Positions 46,556 to 57,740 of a DNA stretch of 64,000 nucleotides are shown piece after piece. Numbering within the stretch: the stretch's first letter is position 1; each line of letters opens with the position of its first letter. Under the pieces are notes generated by a model. The model had not been told where the DNA came from. It saw only the letters and a program-made list of their open reading frames with translations, and did no database searches. The translations under genes and the position numbers were made by a program. Source of the DNA: Lysobacteraceae bacterium 2PB (GTDB lineage Bacteria > Pseudomonadota > Gammaproteobacteria > Xanthomonadales > Xanthomonadaceae); the NCBI GenBank assembly GCA_005502915.1, contig SCMT01000014.1, positions 28,591-92,590 of the forward strand, written 5' to 3'.

Positions 46556-49489
46556 ATGACCTTGAACGCGAGAACGACCTGGCCCTGGCCCGAGCACACG
46601 CATCGACTGCTGGTCGGTGACCTGCGCATCGATCTGCCGAACCGACGCGTCGAACGCCCGGATGGCGTGCGCCAGGAACTACCGCAACGCGTGTTCGACC
46701 TGCTGCTGGTCTTCCTGGCCGAGCCGGACACCGTGCATTCGCGCGACACGCTGTTCGAACGGGTCTGGCAGGGCGTCATCGTCGAGGACGCGAATCTCAC
46801 GCAGGGCGTGTGGATGCTGCGCAAGGCCTTCGGCGAAGAGCGCAGGCACTGGTTCCGGACGGTGTCCAAGACCGGCTATGTCTTCGAACCACCGACCCCG
46901 GTGAGCGCGGAGCACGGTGATGCAACGCGGGTCGCGCGACCGCGCGATCCGGCGTCAACCGAAGGCATCGGCACATCGCCTGCGCACGATGCGCCGGTCG
47001 CCCCCCATCACGCCGCGAATGCCGGCCTCGGCCACGTCGCAAGCACGACCATGGCGCGTGGGCCTTGGTCGCCGATCGTACGGATGGCCGCAACGGCAGG
47101 CGCCACCCTGCTCGCGATCGCGGCGCTGGCGCTGCCGGTGCTTTCGCCGCACGGGCGCGGTGAAACGTGGGACCGCGCGGATGCGTCATCCGCATCTGCC
47201 GCACGCAAGGTCGCGCCGCCGCTGCGGATCCATCTGGTCTCCGAGCCGCCCATGGTCAATGCGCGCACGCCCGATGGCCTGTGGGCCGCGATGCTGGCCG
47301 ACGCGTGGCTGGGCTACAAGCTGGAGCTGCTGCCGGAAACGATCCTGATGCCGCCCGGGCTGTCCACGGACGCGCGCCTTGCACCGGACGAACGCCGCAT
47401 CACGATCCGCGCTAGCCAGGATACGAAGGCACCAGGTCGCATCCTGCTGCAGGCGCGCATCGCCGATGCCTCGAACAACGACTCATCCGTGCTGGAAGTG
47501 CGCGGACCCGCGAAGGACGCGACGCAACTGGCGGATGCCCTGTCGCAGGACATCCTGACGCGACTATTGCCGGTACACGCCCACGCCACTTGGCCCGCCC
47601 TGCCCCGCGACCTCCGTGCCACGCAGCAGTACGCACTCGCCGTGCAGGCTGCGCGCCGACGTGACTGGGCCGGTGCCGAACGCGAAGCTACCGCCGTTGC
47701 GAAGTCGGCCCCCGGCTTCGGTCCGGCTCGCTGGCTGCTAGCGCAAATGCGCGCACGACGGGGGGACCTGCCTGCGGCGATCGAACTGGCCACCGAAGCA
47801 CGACGCGCATCGACACCGCTGCCGGACGATGCCGAGCGCGTGTTCGATGCCATGACCAGCGCCCTCGATCCGGCACGGCGCGAAGACACCGTCGCGCGCT
47901 TCGTCGCACTCGAACGCGATTGGCCCCGACGCATCGACTTCGCGATCATGCGCGCGCTCATGCTGACGCGCCTGGGACAACCCGCTGAAGCCCTGCTGGC
48001 GGCGTCGCATCCGGCGGCCGCGCTGCACACATTGCCGATCGACGTCCGCATCCGTCATGCCATCGTCTCGTCGGAAGCGACCATACTCAAGGGTGATCCG
48101 GCGACCTCGCGCCGCCATGCGCAGGCCGCGCTCGCGCTCGCGGCAGCGCCGGGCATGGACCGTGAGCGGGGATTGGCACGCCTGATGCTCGCACGCGTAC
48201 ACCACGCCACGCCCGGCAACGCGCCCGCCCCGGAACTGTTCGAACTGGCCGCCGATTCCTTCGCCACCTGCGGCGACGCGCCCAATGCGCTGTTCGCGCG
48301 CTTCCTCGCCGACAACATCCGCTTGGGCGACCGGCCGGAAGCCTCTGAACATCTGGAACCGCTCATCGAAGCCTCACGGAGGCTGCGCATCGTCGCCCTA
48401 GAGATGGAAGCGCTCCGCACGACCGCCTACCGCTTCTACCGTGCTGGCGAGCATGCACGCTTCCGCGAATACCTTCGCCGTGCGCAGGACACCGCCAACC
48501 GATCCGACGACATCAATAGCCAGCGGATCATCGACCTCGACCTCATGGGTGAGGACTTCTTCATGGCCAACATCACCAGCGCGCGCGCACGCATCCGTCG
48601 CCTGCGAGCGGGGGGGCTGGACGGCCCGATCGGCTACCACGTGCCCCTGCTTGACAGCACCATGACTTTGCACGAAGGCCGCTATCGCAAAGCACTGGAG
48701 ATACTGCACGACGGCGATGCACCCGGACCACACGAGCCGCCGGCGGTCGTCGAAGCGAACTACGCATGCGTTCGCGCCGACATCCTGCTGGCCATGATGG
48801 ACACCGTGGCCGCGCGCCCGCAGATTGATCGCTGCCGCAATCTCGGCAATCCCTCGCTGCGCGCGGTGGCGCGGCTGCTCGACGTCCGGGCCGATCTCGC
48901 CGACGGCGATCACGAAAGCGCGCGCATCAAACTGCATGGCATCGAACAGGATCTGTCCGGCATCGCCAATGGCGTCGAACGTTGGTCTCTGGTCAGCGGC
49001 ATTGGCAGCGCTTTCGCATCCGTAGGCGACTACGCTCGCGCGGAGCGCCTGCTGAACAGCGAGATCGAAGCAACGCGCGATGCCGGCTACCTGCTGACAC
49101 TCGCCGGCATCGAAACCAACTTGGCCGAGATCGCCGCTGCGCGCGGCGACTGGCCGCGCAGTCGCGCTCTCGGTCTAAGCGCGCGTCGTCGCCTGCCGCA
49201 GGACGCATGGCTTCACAACGTGCGGCTGGACCGGCTCGATATCGTGGATGCGCTGATGCATGGCAACCTCCCGGCCGCGCGCTCACGCATTGCATCGCTG
49301 CGCAAGCGTGCGGAAGCGCTGGATGATCGCGCCACCCTGCAGGACCTGCGCGCCCTCGCGCCACTGACGTCCGGCAAAGCCGTACGCGCCGGCGACGGCA
49401 CTGCGACCCTGGATCCTTCGCAGGCCTACATCGACTGGCTCTACTGGCGCCTGCCAGCACAGCAAGCGGGCAACGCGAGGAATCGCTGA
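46556..49489 (+). CDS. transmembrane winged-helix regulator with large TPR-like periplasmic region, paralog 1
   Basis: 977 aa. Residues about 15-112 are an OmpR/PhoB-type winged helix (LLVGDLRIDLPNRRVERP, LPQRVFDLLLVFLAE, RDTLFERVWQGVIVEDANLTQGVWMLRKAFGE, RTVSKTGYVFEPP). A Ser/Ala/Pro linker leads to one membrane span (176-196). The rest, about 780 residues, is almost entirely helical Ala/Arg/Leu repeats of TPR character. Plan is like CadC/ToxR: one-component inner-membrane activators. The signal is unknown. It faces away from four protease genes. Confidence 0.85.
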   Translation: MTLNARTTWPWPEHTHRLLVGDLRIDLPNRRVERPDGVRQELPQRVFDLLLVFLAEPDTVHSRDTLFERVWQGVIVEDANLTQGVWMLRKAFGEERRHWFRTVSKTGYVFEPPTPVSAEHGDATRVARPRDPASTEGIGTSPAHDAPVAPHHAANAGLGHVASTTMARGPWSPIVRMAATAGATLLAIAALALPVLSPHGRGETWDRADASSASAARKVAPPLRIHLVSEPPMVNARTPDGLWAAMLADAWLGYKLELLPETILMPPGLSTDARLAPDERRITIRASQDTKAPGRILLQARIADASNNDSSVLEVRGPAKDATQLADALSQDILTRLLPVHAHATWPALPRDLRATQQYALAVQAARRRDWAGAEREATAVAKSAPGFGPARWLLAQMRARRGDLPAAIELATEARRASTPLPDDAERVFDAMTSALDPARREDTVARFVALERDWPRRIDFAIMRALMLTRLGQPAEALLAASHPAAALHTLPIDVRIRHAIVSSEATILKGDPATSRRHAQAALALAAAPGMDRERGLARLMLARVHHATPGNAPAPELFELAADSFATCGDAPNALFARFLADNIRLGDRPEASEHLEPLIEASRRLRIVALEMEALRTTAYRFYRAGEHARFREYLRRAQDTANRSDDINSQRIIDLDLMGEDFFMANITSARARIRRLRAGGLDGPIGYHVPLLDSTMTLHEGRYRKALEILHDGDAPGPHEPPAVVEANYACVRADILLAMMDTVAARPQIDRCRNLGNPSLRAVARLLDVRADLADGDHESARIKLHGIEQDLSGIANGVERWSLVSGIGSAFASVGDYARAERLLNSEIEATRDAGYLLTLAGIETNLAEIAAARGDWPRSRALGLSARRRLPQDAWLHNVRLDRLDIVDALMHGNLPAARSRIASLRKRAEALDDRATLQDLRALAPLTSGKAVRAGDGTATLDPSQAYIDWLYWRLPAQQAGNARNR

Positions 49490-49521
49490 ACAGGGGGATT
49501 CGCTGGACATCAGAGTCACGC

Positions 49522-49551
49522 AAAAAAGCCGCGGGTCTTTCGACCCGCGGC
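49522..49551 (-). terminator. rho-independent terminator of S8-Ig-P gene
   Basis: GCCGCGGGTC, loop GAAA, GACCCGCGGC and TTTTTT on the minus strand, 40 bases after the stop at 49591; it also separates it from regulator 1. Confidence 0.93.
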
Positions 49552-49590
49552 CCGAGAGCATTGCGAATTGAACTCCGGATCCCGTTCAGA

Positions 49591-51393
<1,803 letters not shown>

Positions 51394-51862
51394 AATCGCT
51401 CCTTCAATCAGGAAGTGAAGAGTTGCCAAGCGCCGCCTCGATCGGGCGACGCACTGTGGGCGGATGGCCCTGGCGATGTGCCGTTGTTGTGGTGCTGGGT
51501 ACGACTGGACTACGCGTGGTTCTGGTTCGACACGACAGGTTCGTCCGGCATCCGCGAGGCCGAATCTAGGCAGGGGCCGAATGCGCCACAAGCCGGCGCG
51601 GAACAAATAAACATCTGTTTTTTCGAGGAAATATCATCAATTGATCTTTTGATGATGTTGCCGGAACGCCGCCGGGCCCCGATGGCATGCGGAAAGGCCG
51701 GCAAGACAAGGCCTGGCAACGCATCGACACGTCACGACATCGGGGGCCTTTCGAAAGCACTGCCCAAGGTGCCGCCCAGATGGTCGGAACGCCGGTCGCG
51801 CGGAGATGCTGCTGGCTTCGTGCCTTGCCATCTCCTGCAACCTTCCGTCGGCGAGCCATGCC
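51394..51862. other. intergenic region upstream of an S8 gene
   Basis: About 470 bases, with an A/T-rich patch near 51600-51660. It holds the inverted repeat ATCATCAA-N8-TTGATGAT (51633-51656) with TCAATTGA within, some 240 bases before the GTG. No gene. Confidence 0.45.
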
Positions 51863-51892
51863 AAAAAAGAACCCCGGCTTTCGCCGGGGTTC
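51863..51892 (-). terminator. rho-independent terminator of S8-Ig-P gene
   Basis: GAACCCCGGC, loop GAAA, GCCGGGGTTC and TTTTTT on the minus strand, 56 bases after the stop at 51948. Confidence 0.93.
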
Positions 51893-51947
51893 CCGTGTCA
51901 TCCATCGGATCGGCCGTTGCACGCCGGCCGGAAGCTTCCGTCCCGGA

Positions 51948-53750
<1,803 letters not shown>

Positions 53751-54122
53751 AATCGCTCCTCAAATACGTAAATGAGTCGAAACACACCGGAAATTGTCCA
53801 TGGATGGACCGGTGCGCAGTGAGCGGATTGCAAGGCAGAAACGCTGTTGTTGTTTTTATCCGTGATGGACTTGCCCGTGATTCTTGTATGCGGCATTCGT
53901 CCAAGCACCCGCAGCACGACCAGTATTCCTGCGTACAGGCACGTTCAATGTGCGCTGCAACATCGATCAGTCCGATTTTCGCGCCATGTATCACGGAACA
54001 CCGCTCTACATGCTCTTGGGTGGGTGTGCTGATAACGAAACATCATGCATTTCGCGGAAACCTTCGGACATGCCCGCACGCCGCGGCCGTGCCGACGCAT
54101 GCCGTTCTTTCGACGCGACATG

Positions 54123-54149
54123 AAAAAGGCCCCGGCTTTCGCCGGGGCC
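54123..54149 (-). terminator. rho-independent terminator of S1 protease 1
   Basis: GGCCCCGGC, loop GAAA, GCCGGGGCC and TTTTT on the minus strand, 45 bases after the stop at 54194. Confidence 0.92.
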
Positions 54150-54193
54150 CCGTGTCGCAGTGTTCGACTCCTGCAACGGAGTCAGCGCGTGCC

Positions 54194-55246
54194 TCAGTTC
54201 GGCGAACGCGTCGCCTTCATGGTCACGCCCGAGTAGCTGCTGTATGCGCGCACGCCGATGTAGTACGTGGTGCCGGCGGTCGGGTTGTTGATCGTGCAGG
54301 TCTCGGTGTTGCCGTTGAGATACGGACGGCAGTTGTAGCTGGTGGTGGTCGGCGCGGCGCCGGCGCGGACGTACAGGTCGGCATCGCCGGTACCGCCGGA
54401 GATGTTGACGACGAGGCTGGTGGTGCCGGCCGGGATGGTGACGGTGTAGAACGACGACCAGTTGCCGGTCGAGACCGACGGCAGGCTGACGTTGTGCACG
54501 ACCGTGCCGGTGCCGCCACCGCCGCCGTTGACGTACGAGTCGATCCACGCCTTGTAGTACGTGACGTTGGTGTAGATCACGTCTTCGCCGCAGTAGGTCG
54601 CGCTGCGGCCCGAACGGCTGGTCGCACCCACGAGCAGGCTGCCCGCCAGCGCCGGACCGCCGGAATCGCCCTTGCAGGCGGTCGCCGTGGTCGTGCCGCG
54701 GAAGCACAGGTCACCGGCGCCGGTGCCCGAGCAGGTGCTCGGCGTCAGCACGGTGGTATCGAGCATCTTCAGGTAGCGCGAGCCGGAGTCGCCGCCGAAC
54801 GGCGAGGTCACCTGACCCCAGCCGAGCAGGCGCACGGTGCTGCCGACGGCCGGCGACGAGGTGCCGCGGGTGACCGGGGTGATGCCCGAGACCGGGGTTT
54901 CGAGCTCGAGCAGCGCGATGTCGTTCTGCGTGCTGTACTGCGGATGGTTGATGCGGCGGATGACGCGGATGACCTGGCCGCCCGAGGTACGGTCGATCGA
55001 ACCCACGCGCACGGACGCAGCGCTGCTGCTGCAGTGCGCGGCGGTGACGACCCACTTCGGCGAGATCAGCGAACCGCCGCAGAACTGCGAACCGCTGCTG
55101 CTGAGCAGGGCGGCCGTCCACGGGTAGGCGCCGTCCGGCGCGAAGCTGCCGCCGACGATGCGCTGCTGGGCGCTGGCGTGCAGCGAGGTGGCGGCCAGGG
55201 TGAGACCGATGGCGGCGAACAGGAACTTGCGGGAAGCGTTAACCAC
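54194..55246 (-). CDS. secreted S1 (chymotrypsin-fold) protease with PPC domain
   Basis: 350 aa from GTG 55246, with GGAGGG 8 bases upstream. Signal peptide (to about 26), activation site RIVGG (29-33), triad His71 (TAAHC), Asp109 (NDIALLEL), Ser195 (CKGDSGGP). The residue at the bottom of the S1 pocket, six before the Ser, is Thr where trypsin has Asp, so Lys/Arg specificity is unlikely. The last 95 residues are a PPC domain (GDADLYVRAGAAPTTTSYNCRPYLNGNTETC), related to the one in the 959-aa protein. Confidence 0.92.
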   Translation of the reverse strand: MVNASRKFLFAAIGLTLAATSLHASAQQRIVGGSFAPDGAYPWTAALLSSSGSQFCGGSLISPKWVVTAAHCSSSAASVRVGSIDRTSGGQVIRVIRRINHPQYSTQNDIALLELETPVSGITPVTRGTSSPAVGSTVRLLGWGQVTSPFGGDSGSRYLKMLDTTVLTPSTCSGTGAGDLCFRGTTTATACKGDSGGPALAGSLLVGATSRSGRSATYCGEDVIYTNVTYYKAWIDSYVNGGGGGTGTVVHNVSLPSVSTGNWSSFYTVTIPAGTTSLVVNISGGTGDADLYVRAGAAPTTTSYNCRPYLNGNTETCTINNPTAGTTYYIGVRAYSSYSGVTMKATRSPN

Positions 55247-55722
55247 TGTGAGAACCCTCCGTGATGCTTGTTGTGATTGATCAGTCGCATGGCTGCGAGC
55301 ACATGCGCGATGGTGCCTGGTGGTCCGGCGGGACACGCGCGCCGTTCTGTCTGCGGCGCTGGGTGTTCCGCTGCGATCTGTTGCTCGATCCGTTCCGCGG
55401 ATCCGTCCCTGATCGCCGACGCCCGGACGCTGCCGGCACGGCGGGCTTGATAACAGTTGTGCAGGCGCAGCATCGGCGGATCGCTTATGACGAAGCACGA
55501 AATCAAGACGGGATTCACGGTTTCAAACGAAACCAATTCCTGTCATGCCGGTCGCGACACGCCAAATTCGGCATTTCTTGTGCGATGCAACACGGCCTGT
55601 GCGTTCATCGCCTCGCCTGGAATGCGGATGTTGTCGCAGTTGCGCAGCGCGTCTCCGGGCCCCTCCCGTGACCGCGACGCGGACACGGGAAAGGCTGGAG
55701 CAGACCGACGCGATCGGGTCGC
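55247..55722. other. intergenic region upstream of S1 protease 1
   Basis: 476 bases with no gene. Contains GGTTTC-AAAC-GAAACC at 55519-55534. The stop of S1 protease 2 at 55723 has no clear terminator, so read-through from it into S1 protease 1 is possible. Confidence 0.5.
55519..55534. promoter_or_regulatory. 16-bp palindrome, possible operator
   Basis: GGTTTC AAAC GAAACC, the second copy of the GTTTC-N4-GAAAC motif (first at 31981). It is 273 bases upstream of the S1 protease start. Confidence 0.35.
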
Positions 55723-56847
55723 TCAGGGCTGCGGGAAGGCGTAATTCACCTGGTAGCTGCCCGAACCGAAGGCGGATTGGGCAACGAACCGGTAATAGCC
55801 CGCCGTGCCGTTGTAGCTGATCGACTCGGAAGATCCCGCGTTGCGGCTCTGCGCGACGGTGACCCACCCGAAGCCGTTGTACTGCTGCAGGTACAGGTCG
55901 AAATTGGTGCCCGCAGTGCCGGCCATGCTGGCCCGATAGCCCCCCGTTCCGCCCAGGAAGTACCCCGGGTTGGAGGGCACGGCCACCGCGCCGCCGCTCA
56001 TCAGCGTGCCCGATTGGGTCAGACCGCCACCGGGCGGCGTACCCCCGCCACCACCGTTCATGGTCTGGTTGATCCAGTTCCTGAAATAGACGACATCCGT
56101 GTAGAGCGCATTGGTCCGGCCGCAGGTGCTGTCATTGCCGCCGGCACGGCTGGTCGCTCCAACGAGGACGCCGTTCACGATCGCCGGGCCACCGGAGTCG
56201 CCGTAGCAGGCGGTCGCCGAGGTGGTGCCGCGCACGCACAGGTCGCCGGTGCGGTAGTTCGCGCAGTTGCTGGCGGCGATGATCTGGGTGTCCAGCTGCT
56301 TGAGCTGGTCCGAACCGCGGTCGGCACCGGCCTGGGGCGTGGTCTGTCCCCAGCCGTAGAGGCGCACGGCGGTGCCCGCGGCCGGGGAAGTGCTGCCCAT
56401 CGTGATCGGCGTGATGCCGGAGACGGCCGTCTGCAGTCGCAGCAGGGCGATGTCGTTGCCGCCGTTGATGTTGCTGGTGCTGTAGCCGGGATGCACGAAC
56501 TTCTGCGCGATCGCGATGACCTGGCCGCCGCTGGTGCGATTGAGCGAACCCAGGCGAACCTGGGTGGGATTGGCCTGGCCGGTCACGCAGTGCGCGGCGG
56601 TCACGACCCACTGCGGGGCGATCAGCGAGCCGCCGCAGCCATGCTGGCCGTTCTGGAGCAGGGCCGCGACCCAGGGCTGCGGCGTGGTGGTGATGCTGCC
56701 GCCGACGATGCGCTGGGCGGGTGCCGACGGGCGCAGCGACTCGGCGGTGGCCGGGCGCTGCTGCGCGATCGAGGACGTGGCGGCGACTGCCGCGAGCATC
56801 GCCAGGGCGAGCCGTGCCTGGCGGCTGGTGCGGGACTGCGATTGCAT
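55723..56847 (-). CDS. secreted S1 (chymotrypsin-fold) protease with C-terminal beta-sandwich
   Basis: 374 aa; ATG 56847 has GAGGAGGG 7 bases upstream. Signal peptide (to about 29), short pro-peptide, RIVGG (46-50), triad His86, Asp132, Ser218 (CYGDSGGP). As in its neighbour, Thr replaces Asp189 of trypsin, so it is probably not trypsin-like in specificity. The C-terminal 95 residues (FDLYLQQYNGFGWVTVAQS, SISYNGTAGYYRF) form a PPC-like sandwich of another subtype. The gene is divergent from regulator 2. Confidence 0.92.
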   Translation of the reverse strand: MQSQSRTSRQARLALAMLAAVAATSSIAQQRPATAESLRPSAPAQRIVGGSITTTPQPWVAALLQNGQHGCGGSLIAPQWVVTAAHCVTGQANPTQVRLGSLNRTSGGQVIAIAQKFVHPGYSTSNINGGNDIALLRLQTAVSGITPITMGSTSPAAGTAVRLYGWGQTTPQAGADRGSDQLKQLDTQIIAASNCANYRTGDLCVRGTTSATACYGDSGGPAIVNGVLVGATSRAGGNDSTCGRTNALYTDVVYFRNWINQTMNGGGGGTPPGGGLTQSGTLMSGGAVAVPSNPGYFLGGTGGYRASMAGTAGTNFDLYLQQYNGFGWVTVAQSRNAGSSESISYNGTAGYYRFVAQSAFGSGSYQVNYAFPQP

Positions 56848-57023
56848 GTAAGACCCTCCTCAGAATGAATGACGCGGATGCGTCCGTTGTGCGTGCGGGC
56901 GTGATGGAGGCGTGATTGGCCGCCCTGCGCTCGCTCCGTGCCCTCGCCCGTGCCGTGGGTATGGCGCGATCCGGGGCCCGTCGATCTGACGCGAGCGCGG
57001 AGGCGGCGGACGATGCGCTGCCG

Positions 57024-57040
57024 CTCAAATCTTTCTCAAA
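57024..57040. promoter_or_regulatory. direct repeat CTCAAA, 11-bp period (site 1)
   Basis: CTCAAA-TCTTT-CTCAAA. Two hexamers one helical turn apart is the usual binding pattern of OmpR/PhoB-type winged helices. It is 177 bases upstream of S1 protease 2 and near regulator 2, the obvious candidate binder. Confidence 0.5.
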
Positions 57041-57119
57041 CACGGCCGGAGGTCGGCGTTGGCGACGGCGACGGCGACGGCGAAGGGCATGAGGCGGCGA
57101 AGCGGGTGCGGCGTCGGCC

Positions 57120-57155
57120 AAAAAAACGGCCGTGCGCCCGAGGAGCGCACGGCCG
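57120..57155 (-). terminator. orphan rho-independent terminator, minus strand
   Basis: CGGCCGTGCGC, 7-base loop, GCGCACGGCCG and TTTTTTT on the minus strand. An 11-bp stem with a full U-tract, but no coding gene on that strand leads into it. Confidence 0.85.
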
Positions 57156-57387
57156 GGACAGGAACGCTCGCCCGGACCCGATGGCCTGGGCGACCCGATG
57201 AAGCGACGGACGCGCGGAACGGTCCACCCTTCGCTTCATCGATGATCGATCGAGCTTCCACCAAAGAGGCCGCCGTCCACGGGGTCGAACGGCGGAAACG
57301 CATGCTGCAGGGCAGCATCGCCGGCGGATGTCCTCGCCGGCAGGGACGATGAAACGGCGGCGCGGCGACACGGGCATCGCCGGAATC

Positions 57388-57415
57388 TTCAAATTTTTCT
57401 CAAATCCTTCTCGCG
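57388..57415. promoter_or_regulatory. direct repeat of TTCAAA/CTCAAA/CTCGCG, 11-bp period (site 2)
   Basis: TTCAAA (57388), CTCAAA (57399) and a weaker CTCGCG (57410) at exact 11-base steps. Same hexamer and phase as site 1 at 57024, 353 bases before the regulator 2 start. Confidence 0.5.
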
Positions 57416-57740
57416 ACCCGGCTTCGCGGGGTGCGTCGCGCGAGGATGCGGCCCCGTCGGGAACGCCCTCCGGCTGCACGGGCTGCGATGCGCACCGGCT
57501 CTCGGGTTGCGCATCGCACATGACACTCGCGTTACGCTTGGCCTGCTGGCCGCCGACGCAGCGTAAGCGGATTCCGACGACGGGGCGTCGACCGCGCGCA
57601 CCACCGCTCAGCACCACACGGGCACCTTTCGATATACGGAGAGCGATGCAGCAGTTCCGCACGATGCGCAGCGATGCGACCCGGCCACGGCGATCCGCCG
57701 GGGCACGGAACCGCGCACGCCTGCGCAGCGGAGGTCGACG

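Larger units (their letters stand above)
56848..57740. other. 0.9-kb non-coding region before regulator 2
   Basis: Divergent region between S1 protease 2 and regulator 2. It holds 11-bp-period direct repeats (57024-57040, 57388-57415), a strong minus-strand terminator (57120-57155) with no gene in front of it, and GGAGGTCG right before regulator 2. ORFs here are shadows. The plan mirrors the region before regulator 1. Confidence 0.55.
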
